Shown here piece by piece: positions 22,134 to 29,809 of a DNA stretch of 33,218 nucleotides. Numbering within the stretch: position 1 is the first letter of the stretch; each line of letters begins with the position of its first letter. The notes under the pieces were generated by a model. It was not told the DNA's origin. It made no database searches and was given only the letters and a program-made list of their open reading frames with translations. This DNA is from Pseudomonadota bacterium (GTDB lineage Bacteria > Pseudomonadota > Alphaproteobacteria > Rhizobiales > Beijerinckiaceae), in NCBI GenBank assembly GCA_021780435.1, contig JAJXYV010000211.1, positions 1 through 33,218 on the forward strand. The letters run 5' to 3'. The translations under genes were made by a program, and so were the position numbers.

Positions 22134-23498
22134 TCAGGCAGCCTTGGCGCTGACGCGATTGCGACCGCTGTTCTTGGACAGGTAAAGCGCCTGGTCGGCG
22201 CGCCGCAGCAAGTCGGCCACGCTTTCGCCGCCCACGGAATCGGCGATGCCGATCGAGACGGTGACAGCGATCGCGCGCTCGTCGCCCGTGAGCGAAAAGG
22301 GCGCGGCGGCGACGGCGGATCGGATTCGCTCGCCGACATTCTCGGCGGTCGCCAGCCGCGTGTCGGGCATGACGATGACGAATTCCTCGCCGCCGAGACG
22401 GCACATCAGGTCGGCGCCGCGCACCTTGCGCTTGACCCGTGCGGCGAAATTTTTGAGCACCTCGTCGCCGATTTCATGGCCATAGGTGTCGTTGACCCGT
22501 TTGAAATGATCGACGTCGAGGATCATGATCGCGACCGGCCTCTCGCGCTCCGCGGCCTGATCGAGCAGCCCGCTCAGATGCGATTCGAGGTAGCGGCGAT
22601 TGTTGAGCCCCGTCAGCGGATCGAGCACCGCCATTTCCATTGCCGCCATGACCTTGGAGCGGAGCGCGTCGGCATAACGCTTGCGCCGCACCTGGGCGCC
22701 GACGCGGGCGAGGATTTCGTTCGGATCGACCGGGCGCACGACATAATCGTTCACGCCGAGGTCGAGCCCGCGCAGGATGCGCTGCCGATCCTCGAGATCA
22801 GCGAGGAGCAGCAAGGGCGTATTGCGGGTGCGCTCCAGCGAGCGGAGCTGACTGCACAGGCGAAGGCCGTCGAAATCGGCGAGGCCGATGCTGACGATGA
22901 CCAGATCGTAGTCCGTTTCGGCTGCGCCGAAGAGGGCCTGATGGGCGTCGGTTTCAAGGTCCACTTCATAGCGCCCGCCCAACGCCGACTGGATACGCTG
23001 CGCCGCGTTGGGGCGATCCTCGACCAGAAGGATCCTTCCGCCGAGGCCGTTGTCCATTTTTACGGGAAAGGCGGCCGCGCCGAGGCTCGCCGAAGTGTCG
23101 GCGCGACTGCGCAATTCGTCGATCACGAGCTTCAGGCGCGCGAGCGAGCGGACTCGCGCGATCAGGGCGATCTCGTCGATCGGCTTGGTCAGGAAGTCGT
23201 CGGCGCCGGCTTCGAGCCCGCGCAGGCGGTCCGTGGTCTGGTCGAGCGCCGTGACGATGACGACGGGGAGGTGAAAAGTCTCCGGATTGGTCTTGATCCG
23301 GCGGCAGACCTCGAAACCGTCCATGCCCGGCATCATCACGTCGAGCAGGACGATGTCGCATTCGCCCCTTTCGCAGATCTTGAGGGCCTCGTATCCGTTG
23401 GTGGCGATGACTACGTCGAAATATTCCGCCGTCAGCCGCGCTTCGAGCAGCTTGAGGTTCGGAATGACGTCATCGACCACCAGCACGCGGGCCGTCAT
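22134..23498 (-). CDS. pleD: PleD-type response regulator / diguanylate cyclase
   Basis: 454-residue REC-REC-GGDEF protein that makes c-di-GMP when phosphorylated. REC1 (1-120) has the acidic pair and phospho-acceptor D53 in VLLDVMMPGMDG and KP in DDFLTKPID. REC2 (about 152-270) is degenerate: the acceptor position reads VIVSIGLADFDG with serine, as in PleD where REC2 is a dimerisation adaptor. The cyclase domain has GLNNRRYLE, ILDVDHFKRVNDTYGH and the active GGEEF (369-373), with the RxxD product-inhibition site RGAD five residues before it. Start at ATG 23498 with AAGG 8 nt upstream. Directly downstream of divK (38-bp gap), the same order as in Caulobacter. Confidence 0.96.
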   Translation of the reverse strand: MTARVLVVDDVIPNLKLLEARLTAEYFDVVIATNGYEALKICERGECDIVLLDVMMPGMDGFEVCRRIKTNPETFHLPVVIVTALDQTTDRLRGLEAGADDFLTKPIDEIALIARVRSLARLKLVIDELRSRADTSASLGAAAFPVKMDNGLGGRILLVEDRPNAAQRIQSALGGRYEVDLETDAHQALFGAAETDYDLVIVSIGLADFDGLRLCSQLRSLERTRNTPLLLLADLEDRQRILRGLDLGVNDYVVRPVDPNEILARVGAQVRRKRYADALRSKVMAAMEMAVLDPLTGLNNRRYLESHLSGLLDQAAERERPVAIMILDVDHFKRVNDTYGHEIGDEVLKNFAARVKRKVRGADLMCRLGGEEFVIVMPDTRLATAENVGERIRSAVAAAPFSLTGDERAIAVTVSIGIADSVGGESVADLLRRADQALYLSKNSGRNRVSAKAA

Positions 23499-23536
23499 GG
23501 GCAAGACCTTTCAAATTGTCGGCGGGGGCGACGCCA

Positions 23537-23908
23537 TCACCTGTCGCCAATGTAATTGCGGACGGTTTCCAAAAATTTCACGACCGAGATCGGTTTTGAG
23601 AGATAGGCTTCGCAACCGCCCTGACGGATCTTCTCCTCGTCGCCTTTCATGGCGAAGGCGGTGATCGCGACCACCGGAATATGGGCCAGATCCGGGTCGT
23701 CCTTCAGCCATTGCGTGACCTGAAGCCCGGAGACCTCGGGAAGCTGGATGTCCATGAGGATCAGGTTCGGCCTGTGCTGGCGCGCCAGGCCCACGGCCTC
23801 GACGCCGCTTTTGGTCTGGACCGTCGCATAGCCATGCGCCTCCAACAGGTCGTTGAAGAGCTTCATGTTCAGCTCGTTGTCCTCGACGATCAGAACCGTC
23901 TTTTTCAT
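23537..23908 (-). CDS. divK: DivK single-domain response regulator
   Basis: 123-residue stand-alone receiver domain. Phospho-acceptor D53 in [13 protein letters not shown], acidic pair in [20 protein letters not shown], and the [12 protein letters not shown] and YLSKPIS switch residues match DivK, which in Caulobacter and rhizobia links PleC/DivJ signalling to CtrA and cell polarity. Start at ATG 23908; GAGG lies 4 nt upstream, rather close. First gene of a divK-pleD transcript. The 5' region holds an 11-bp inverted repeat (23944-24000). Confidence 0.96.
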   Translation of the reverse strand: MKKTVLIVEDNELNMKLFNDLLEAHGYATVQTKSGVEAVGLARQHRPNLILMDIQLPEVSGLQVTQWLKDDPDLAHIPVVAITAFAMKGDEEKIRQGGCEAYLSKPISVVKFLETVRNYIGDR

Positions 23909-23943
23909 TGCGCCTCGCCCAAACCGCCGCGCCGTGAGTTCCC

Positions 23944-24000
23944 CGCGCCGAATTCTCGAAACTTATGCGACAGAAATTGACGAAACAAAAATTCGGCGCG
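23944..24000. repeat. 11-bp inverted repeat upstream of divK
   Basis: CGCGCCGAATT at 23944-23954 and its exact complement AATTCGGCGCG at 23990-24000, 35 bp apart, in the AT-richer gap between divK and the divergent DUF3572 gene. It could be a long-loop leader structure or two binding half-sites; no known regulator consensus was recognised. Confidence 0.5.
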
Positions 24001-24086
24001 AACTTGAAAAAGGAAGTTAACAAAGTCCGGCGTTTCCCTTGCCTTTCCGTCCTGCCGACCCGCGCCCTCCCGACCGCCGCTCCCCC

Positions 24087-24362
24087 GTGAGCGAAGAGGC
24101 CGAAGCCATGGCCATCGAGGCCTTGGGCTTTCTTGCCGGCGATTCCGAGCTCTTGTCCCGTTTTCTTGCCCTGTCGGGCCTCGATGTCGGCTCATTGCGC
24201 GCCGCGGCGGCCCAGCCGGGTTTTCTCGCCGGCGTCCTGGCCTTCATCGCCGGCCACGAAAAGACACTGCTGGCCTTCGCCACGGCGAGCGGCAAGTCGC
24301 CCGAGGCCGTCGGCGCGGCGAATCGGGCGCTCAATCCCGAGTCCGCGGCCGGCGATTTCTGA
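24087..24362 (+). CDS. DUF3572 domain protein
   Basis: 91-residue small cytoplasmic helical protein of the alphaproteobacterial DUF3572 family: AEAMAIEALGFLAGDSELLSRFLALSGLD, then SLRAAAAQPGFLAGVLAFIAGHEKTLLAFA and SPEAVGAANRAL. Start is uncertain. GTG 24087 reproduces the usual short lead-in before EALGFLA and is chosen; ATG 24108 has a better ribosome site (AGAGG, 8 nt) but cuts into the family domain; TTG 24039 adds a Pro/Arg-rich tail. Function unknown. Divergent from divK; ferredoxin gene follows 102 bp later on the same strand. Confidence 0.85.
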   Translation: MSEEAEAMAIEALGFLAGDSELLSRFLALSGLDVGSLRAAAAQPGFLAGVLAFIAGHEKTLLAFATASGKSPEAVGAANRALNPESAAGDF

Positions 24363-24464
24363 ACCGCGACGATTTTTCTCGCCGCCCAAGGTGGCGAAGA
24401 GCGGAAATCCTCGATAGATAGGCGCGCTATGGGCGCTTCGCGCGCCGAGCTGAGGAAATTCCGC

Positions 24465-24785
24465 ATGGTCAAGGTCGTTTTTGTCAACTCCAATGGCGAG
24501 CGCCGTGAGATCGCAGCCGAGCCGGGGATGACCGTGATGGAAACGGCGGTCAAGAACGGCATCGACCAGATCGTCGGCGAATGCGGCGGCGCCTGCGCCT
24601 GCGCCACCTGTCACGTCTATGTCGCGCCGGAATGGTTGGACAAACTGCCCGCCGCGAGCCCGATGGAATCGGACATGCTGGATTTCGCGGTCGATCCGCG
24701 CCCCAATTCGCGCTTGTCCTGCCAGATCACCCTGACCGACGCGCTCGACGGTCTCGTCATCGTGACGCCTGAGCGTCAGGGCTGA
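24465..24785 (+). CDS. Adrenodoxin-type 2Fe-2S ferredoxin
   Basis: 106-residue cytoplasmic electron carrier. Cluster ligands follow the C-x5-C-x2-C...C pattern of the adrenodoxin/FdxB group: C40, C46, C49 in GECGGACACATCHVYV, and C86 in SRLSCQITL. An additional cysteine, C44, lies between the first two. Domain edges (VKVVFVNSNGERREIAAEPG and GLVIVTPERQG) fit the fold and full length. Start at ATG 24465 with GAGG 9 nt upstream; an upstream in-frame ATG at 24429 has no site. In this group the ferredoxin commonly serves Fe-S assembly or cytochrome P450s; no isc/suf or P450 gene is in view. Ends with a 10-bp overlap into the convergent DUF697 gene. Confidence 0.93.
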   Translation: MVKVVFVNSNGERREIAAEPGMTVMETAVKNGIDQIVGECGGACACATCHVYVAPEWLDKLPAASPMESDMLDFAVDPRPNSRLSCQITLTDALDGLVIVTPERQG

Positions 24786-25834
24786 GGCCCCGCCGGGTTC
24801 TCACCGCTTTTTCCCGAATTGCTGAACAGGAAGGGCGCCACGTCGCCCAGGCCTGGCGCTTTTTCGGTGGAAAAGGGCATGGGGCGGCAGACCGAAATCG
24901 CCGATAGACCGATTCGCGCCGTCAGCGTTCCGTTGACGACGCCTTCGCCCAATCGGGCCGAGATTTTCGCGGCGAGGCCGTGGCCGATGATCTGCTGGGC
25001 GAGACCGTCAGTCAGCGCCATGCCGCCGGTGATGGCGAGATGCGCGCCGACCGCCCGCGCCAGCCGCCAGGCGCCGAGCAGGCCGGGACGCCCGCCGTAG
25101 ATTTCGGCGATGCGGCGGATCAGGCGCAGGGCCTGCGCGGCGACGACGATCAGGTCGACCGAGGCGCGCGGGCTGATCGCGGAGACGAGCGAAACCCTTT
25201 TGGCCGCGTCGGCGATTTCCCGCCGCGCTTCGGCGTCAAGCGCGGGCATGAGTTGGCGCTCGGCGATTTCAATCAGGTCGCGGCCGTCCACGATTTCGCG
25301 GCGCAGATCGGAAAGATGCGCGCTGGCCGCGGCCAGGGCCTGCCTCCCATGATAAAGTCCGACCAGTTCTCCGACCTTCCTTCGCGCCATTTCGCGGTCG
25401 TCGGTTTCGTGCGCCAGGGCCAGCGCCTTGTGCAGCAGCGCGACCTTGCGCTGGCGCAGGATGGCGAGCGTTTCTCGGCCGACCAGGGCGCCGAGAGCGA
25501 GAAGAGCGAGGCCGGCGAGGCCGAGGCCGATGAAGCCGAGCGCCGGCGAGCGGGCGAAGAGCAATTCGACGAGCTGGTCCAGCCAGAGGCCAAAGGAAAA
25601 GGCGGCCAGCCCGCCGAGCGAGGACAGAAGCAGGCCCGCCCAGCCGAAGGAGGCCCCGCGCAGGAAGCCGCTCGCCTGGGCTTCTTCGGCGGCGCGCTCG
25701 GCGGGGTCGGCCAGCAGCGCGGCCTCCGCCTCATAGGCGTCGGGGCGCGCCTCCAGCACGAAATCGCGGGATTGACCGGGCTCCAGCTCGTCGAGCCGGA
25801 AGGCGCGGGGGCGCGGCCTGGGCGCGTCGCTCAT
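24776..25834 (-). CDS. YcjF-like DUF697 inner-membrane protein
   Basis: 352-residue protein of the DUF697/TIGR01620 (YcjF) group. A Pro/Arg-rich cytoplasmic N-terminus is followed by two membrane helices (about 60-85 with GWAGLLLSSLGGLAAFSFGLW, and about 97-117), then a helical domain containing GREIVDGRD and the hydrophobic DUF697 C-terminal segment with ISPRASVDLIVVAAQALRLIRRIAEIYGGRPG and GGMALTDGLAQQIIGHGLAAKISARLGEGVVNG (motifs read separately). Its ATGA overlaps the ycjX stop, so the two are translationally coupled. In enterobacteria YcjX-YcjF belong to the phage-shock regulon; no pspA homologue is present here. Confidence 0.92.
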   Translation of the reverse strand: MSDAPRPRPRAFRLDELEPGQSRDFVLEARPDAYEAEAALLADPAERAAEEAQASGFLRGASFGWAGLLLSSLGGLAAFSFGLWLDQLVELLFARSPALGFIGLGLAGLALLALGALVGRETLAILRQRKVALLHKALALAHETDDREMARRKVGELVGLYHGRQALAAASAHLSDLRREIVDGRDLIEIAERQLMPALDAEARREIADAAKRVSLVSAISPRASVDLIVVAAQALRLIRRIAEIYGGRPGLLGAWRLARAVGAHLAITGGMALTDGLAQQIIGHGLAAKISARLGEGVVNGTLTARIGLSAISVCRPMPFSTEKAPGLGDVAPFLFSNSGKSGENPAGPQP

Positions 25835-27318
25835 GACAATCGGTCTCCGAACAGGAACTGGAAGGCGCGGTCCAGCCTGATATGGGGCGCAGGCAGAGGC
25901 TTGCCGTCCGTCCCGAAGGTCGGAGCCGGCGGACGGAAGCGCAGGAAGCGATAATCCGCCTCGCCTTCCGGCGTGGCGAGGGCGTCGCCGCGAAAGGCCT
26001 CGCGGGGATTGGCTGGCAACTGGCCCGGAAAGATCGCCGCCTCGGTCTCGCCGTCGAAGATATCGCCGTCAAGTCTTTCCCCCGCGAGCGGGGTTCCGAC
26101 GATGGCGTCGATGGTCTCGCGCCCGCGTCGCACGGCGGCTTCGCGCGTCGCCCGGATCGCGGCCATGGCGATGACGTCCACCGCCGCGCCGGAAAATTCC
26201 GAGCGGGCGACCGCGCGGGCGGTCAATTGCCGCAGGATCGCTTCGAGCCGGTCGTGGCTCAGATGGTGCAGGTGATCGGCCTTTGTCGCGGCGATGAGGA
26301 TCTTGTCGATCTTCGGCCGGAACAGGCGGCTCAAGGGATTGCCGCGCCCGACGCGGAAGGCCGCGAGGACCTCGTCGAGCGCATGCTGGAGGTCGCGCAG
26401 CGCCGCCGGCCCGGAATTGAGCGCGGAAAGCGCGTCGACCAGGACGATCTGGCGATCCAGTCGTGCGAAATGATCGCGGAAGAATGGCTTGACGACATGG
26501 TTCTTGTAGGCCTCGTAACGTCGCTCCATCATGGCGGCGAGCGTGCCCGGGGCGATCGCATATCCTTCGGGCAGGGGCAGCGGCGCAAAGGTGAGGGCAG
26601 GCGAGCCTTCGAGGTCGCCGGGCATCAGGAAACGGCCCGGGGGCAAAGTGGCGAGCGCATAGGCTTCTCCCCGCGCGGCCTTCAGATAGGCGGTGAAAAG
26701 CTCCGCCGTGCGCCGCGCCTCCGTCTCGTCGGCCGGCCCGGAGGGGGCGAGCCCGATGGCGTGGCCGCGCCATTCCGCCGCGAGCGTTGCGCGCGCCGCC
26801 GCAGCGCTCGCCGCGAAGGTCTCGCGCGACCACTCGACATAGGACTTTTCCAGCAGCGGCAGGTCGAGCAGCCATTCGCCGGGATAATCGACAATATCGA
26901 TGACAAGGGAGGAAGGGCTGGCGCCCGATCCCTTGCGCCGCACGAAATCCAGTCGGAGCCGCAGCTCCGAGATCTGGCGGGTGGATTGCGGCCAGTGGCG
27001 ATCTGGACCCGTCAGGGCGGCGACATGATCCTCGATGGCGAAACGCGCGATATGGTCGTCCGGCTGCGGTTCGAGCCGGCCGGAAACGAGGCGGCCCTCC
27101 GCCGCGAGGCGGAAAACGGGCAGCGGGTTCCTGCGGCCCTCGGCGGCGGCGTGCGCGAGGGTCGTGAGATGTTGGGCGAGGGCGGTGATGAAGACGGTCT
27201 TGCCCGCGCGCGAAAGGCCGGTGACGCCGAGCCGCAGCGCGCGCCCGCGCGACAGGAAATCGGCGAGATTCGCGGCGCTGTTGCGGGCTTCGCTGAGAAA
27301 ATCGGTCAGGGCGGACAA
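25831..27318 (-). CDS. ycjX: YcjX family P-loop GTPase-like protein
   Basis: 495-residue DUF463 protein. The Walker A loop GLSRAGKT (34-41) sits in LRLGVTGLSRAGKTVFITAL, very close to E. coli YcjX. Further family blocks: VIDIVDYPGEWLLDLPLL with the Walker B-like D and PGE, SYVEWSRETF, LTFAPLPL, YKNHVVKPFFRDHFARLDRQIVLVD and IAATKADHLHH (guanine-specificity TKAD). Start chosen at TTG 27318 because GGAG lies 6 nt upstream; TTG 27339 is the longer option. Likely binds GTP at the membrane with its DUF697 partner. The palindrome at 27493-27525 lies about 175 bp upstream. Confidence 0.95.
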   Translation of the reverse strand: MSALTDFLSEARNSAANLADFLSRGRALRLGVTGLSRAGKTVFITALAQHLTTLAHAAAEGRRNPLPVFRLAAEGRLVSGRLEPQPDDHIARFAIEDHVAALTGPDRHWPQSTRQISELRLRLDFVRRKGSGASPSSLVIDIVDYPGEWLLDLPLLEKSYVEWSRETFAASAAAARATLAAEWRGHAIGLAPSGPADETEARRTAELFTAYLKAARGEAYALATLPPGRFLMPGDLEGSPALTFAPLPLPEGYAIAPGTLAAMMERRYEAYKNHVVKPFFRDHFARLDRQIVLVDALSALNSGPAALRDLQHALDEVLAAFRVGRGNPLSRLFRPKIDKILIAATKADHLHHLSHDRLEAILRQLTARAVARSEFSGAAVDVIAMAAIRATREAAVRRGRETIDAIVGTPLAGERLDGDIFDGETEAAIFPGQLPANPREAFRGDALATPEGEADYRFLRFRPPAPTFGTDGKPLPAPHIRLDRAFQFLFGDRLS

Positions 27319-27492
27319 GACGGGCTCCGGCGGGTTCAAGCGGAACCCGTGCCGGAATCTAGGGCCGATGAGGCGGGAGAGTAAGAGAGCGACGCCAATT
27401 TCCTGGCGAGAAATCGCACAAGCGCAAAAAGAGACGCCAGAACAATTGTTTGTCGTCGGGAGCGCAACTGTTGCCTATGCAAATTCATTCCA

Positions 27493-27525
27493 TAAATCAG
27501 TTATTTACAGTAAATAACTGATTTA
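27493..27525. promoter_or_regulatory. 33-bp perfect AT-rich palindrome
   Basis: Two 16-bp arms, TAAATCAGTTATTTAC and its exact complement, around a single central A. It lies between the sixA stop (27574) and ycjX start, in an AT-rich patch of a GC-rich region. With no T tract on either side and a one-base centre it does not look like a normal terminator; a dimeric-protein operator for ycjX or a recombination/replication-type site are alternatives. Confidence 0.5.
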
Positions 27526-27573
27526 CAAACATAATTAACCTGAAGTGAAATGTTGATTCGGGTTTAGCGAGGT

Positions 27574-28071
27574 TCATGTCAGATAGTGGACCAGGATTCC
27601 GTCGCCCCAGCGCAATTTGCGCCAATCCTCGTCCTCGACCTCGAAAACAGCGATCGCGCTGGTCGGAAAGCCCTTGCCCAACCGTTTGAGCAGACCATGT
27701 TCGCCTCGCCCCGCAAAATGGATGGCGAATTCCACAATGGAAGGATTATGGCCGACCAACATTAACGTTCTGACCGATTTTGGCGTGTCGCGCGCAAGAT
27801 CCATCAGGTCGCGGCGTTCAGCCTCGTAGATTTTGGCGGCGAGGCGCGTTTCGGGGTGGGGCGCGAAGGCGGCTCCGGCAATTTCCCAGGTTTCGATCGT
27901 CCGCCGGGAATCGGAGACGATGGCGAGGTCGATGGCGAGGCTCAGTTCGGCCAGTCGGGCCCCCGCGCGCTCCGCGTCCATGCGGCCGGTCTCCGTCAAA
28001 GGCCGCTCGTGGTCGCGATAGCGGGGCGAATGGACGGCTTCGGAATGGCGAAAGAGAATGAGGCGATGCAT
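27574..28071 (-). CDS. sixA: SixA-like histidine phosphatase
   Basis: 165-residue histidine phosphatase superfamily enzyme. The catalytic RHSEA (R8, H9) opens the chain in LILFRHSEA, and the second histidine is in MLVGHNPS (H108). IVSDSRRTIETWEI supplies the conserved Arg. The lack of a cap domain and length match SixA, which removes phosphate from phosphohistidine in phosphorelay or PTS proteins. Start at ATG 28071 with a weak ribosome site. It lies upstream of ycjX on the same strand, but a 255-bp gap with a palindrome makes a shared transcript uncertain. Confidence 0.92.
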   Translation of the reverse strand: MHRLILFRHSEAVHSPRYRDHERPLTETGRMDAERAGARLAELSLAIDLAIVSDSRRTIETWEIAGAAFAPHPETRLAAKIYEAERRDLMDLARDTPKSVRTLMLVGHNPSIVEFAIHFAGRGEHGLLKRLGKGFPTSAIAVFEVEDEDWRKLRWGDGILVHYLT

Positions 28072-28503
28072 AAGGCGTCATTAGCATCGCTTTTTGACAG
28101 ACTGGCAAGAGGCCGGCTCATTCGCCGCCAAGGACGGGTTCGGGCCGGGGTTCCTGCAGCTGGCGAGGCTGACGGTCGGGCTCGGCAGCGGATTTCATCG
28201 ATGCCTCCGCGGACATCGGTCAGCGCGATCTTGGGCAGCCGGAATATCGTTTGCGAAAGGATGCGCCTTTCCGCGGCGCAAAAGCCCGACGCAATCGACG
28301 TTGCCTCCTCAAAAAAGTCGCCTTTTTGCCGCTCGTTCCGTGGAAGGTGCAGGCGCGGGACCTGATCAAATGAACGCGGGCGTAGGGTTCAAGGCTGGCT
28401 GGATTTGACGGTTCGCCCTGTGAACAGATTGCGTGCCGAAGAATTCGTGCTTAGGAACCGATAAGCGGGTCGAATCGGCCTTTGAGGCGATGTGGGAGGA
28501 AGT
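28072..28503. other. Intergenic region before the TPR gene, no convincing gene
   Basis: About 430 bases. Open frames exist on the plus strand (for example 28094-28408) but lack a ribosome site, family resemblance or good composition. Seen: an A-run/T-run pair AAAAAG-TCGC-CTTTTT near 28313-28330 and a lone TTGACG at 28405 that could be a -35 for the TPR gene, with no good -10 at the right spacing. The divergent promoters of sixA and the TPR gene must lie here. Confidence 0.5.
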
Positions 28504-29805
28504 ATGAAATTTCCGGTCCGGGCTCTGACTCTCGCAGTGGCCTTGGCGGCGTCGGGCGCCGCATCTGCGCAGGAATTCCCGTCGGGCGATTTCGCCGGTT
28601 TCCACAGCGATCCCATGCGGAATTTGATGGCTCCGCGCGTTGTCCCGCAGGCGCAGAGAAAAAAGCAGTCGGCCGCGGCTGAAGCCTGCGCCGACGCGAA
28701 TGGCAAGATCAGCCTCCAGGATCGCGTTGACGCATGCGGCAAACTGATCGATTCGGGCGTCTGGAAGGGCGCCGATATCGCGTGGGCCTATTCCAACCGC
28801 TGCTTCGCCTTGTTCAGGCTAGGCAAGCGCGACAAGGCCTTGTCGGATTGCGACAAGGCGGTCGAGCTCGACCCCAAGAACGCCGTCGCCTTCCAGGCGC
28901 GCGCCATGATCGAACAGGACGGCGGAGATTCCGAAAAGGCGCTGGCGGATTTCGACAAGGCGGCGCAACTCGGGGCAAACAACGCGGCGCTGTTCTCCGA
29001 CCGGGGCAATCTTCTTTTGGCCAAGGGCGAGGCCGACAAGGCTCTGGCCGATTATGACCAGGCAATCGCCCTCAATGGCGGGAGCCCGACGGCCTATATC
29101 GAACGCGGTGGCGCCTGGCTGGCCAAGGGCGAGGCCGACAAGGCGACCGCGGACTACGCCAAGGCGCTTTCAATCGCGCCGAACAACGCGTTCGCGGTTT
29201 TCAACCTTGGCGTGGCGTCTTATCTCAAGGGCGACAAGGTCAAGGCGGCGGAGGCGTTGCGCCAGGCGCTCAAGCTTGACCCGACGAACGCCTATGCCGG
29301 GCTCTGGCTGTTCCTGGCCCACGACGACGCCGATGGAAAGGCGGACCTCAAGGCCTATTCCGGGAAATTCAACGCCGGCGCCTGGCCGTGGCCTGTGGTT
29401 CAGTACGACCTCGGCGCGATCGACGCGGAAAGGCTGCTGGCCGCGCCCCAGACTCCCGGCGATCAATGCGAGGCGCAGTTCTACCTGGGCGCGTCGGCGC
29501 TCAAGAAAGGGGCGGGCGACGAGGCCGCGGCCCACCTGCGCAAGGCGACGGAAATCTGCCCGAAGAATTTCTTCGAATATTTCGGCGCGGTCGCCGGCCT
29601 GAAGGCAGTTGCGCCGGCACTGGCAAAACCGTCGCCCGCGACGGAAGCGTCGAAGACCGAACCGGCTGCAGGCGCGCCCACGGCGGCGCCCGTGGCGGAC
29701 GAACGGAAACCGGCGCCCGCGGCCGATGAATCCAAGGCTACGCCGGCCGCCGCTGCGCCAGCCTCTGCTTCCGAGCCGAGCCCGGCCGCCGAGTTGAAGA
29801 AATAA
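28504..29805 (+). CDS. Secreted TPR-repeat protein
   Basis: 433-residue exported protein. Start at ATG 28504 (GGAGG 4 nt upstream) gives a signal peptide MKFPVRALTLAVALAASG with cleavage after ASA (about 22). A short region with paired cysteines (ACADANG, VDACGKL) leads into at least four to five TPR units between about 95 and 265; the helix pattern repeats clearly in ALSDCDKAVELDPKNA, ALADFDKAAQLGANNA, ALADYDQAIALNGGSP, ATADYAKALSIAPNNA and AAEALRQALKLDPTNA. Another two-cysteine segment (GDQCEAQFYLGASALKK, ATEICPKNFF) follows. The last 80 residues are Ala/Pro/Glu-rich, low complexity. Probably periplasmic protein-protein scaffold. Converges with the VWA gene with a 4-bp gap. Confidence 0.88.
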   Translation: MKFPVRALTLAVALAASGAASAQEFPSGDFAGFHSDPMRNLMAPRVVPQAQRKKQSAAAEACADANGKISLQDRVDACGKLIDSGVWKGADIAWAYSNRCFALFRLGKRDKALSDCDKAVELDPKNAVAFQARAMIEQDGGDSEKALADFDKAAQLGANNAALFSDRGNLLLAKGEADKALADYDQAIALNGGSPTAYIERGGAWLAKGEADKATADYAKALSIAPNNAFAVFNLGVASYLKGDKVKAAEALRQALKLDPTNAYAGLWLFLAHDDADGKADLKAYSGKFNAGAWPWPVVQYDLGAIDAERLLAAPQTPGDQCEAQFYLGASALKKGAGDEAAAHLRKATEICPKNFFEYFGAVAGLKAVAPALAKPSPATEASKTEPAAGAPTAAPVADERKPAPAADESKATPAAAAPASASEPSPAAELKK

Positions 29806-29809
29806 GGCG

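Noticed and set aside
22065-23555. 496-residue plus-strand open frame
   Set aside because: Antisense of pleD, which has intact REC and GGEEF motifs.
25882-27384. 500-residue plus-strand open frame
   Set aside because: Antisense of ycjX, whose Walker A and family motifs are clear.
28094-28408. Possible small plus-strand gene of about 104 codons
   Set aside because: No ribosome site, no family-like segments, and composition typical of a chance frame; treated as intergenic.
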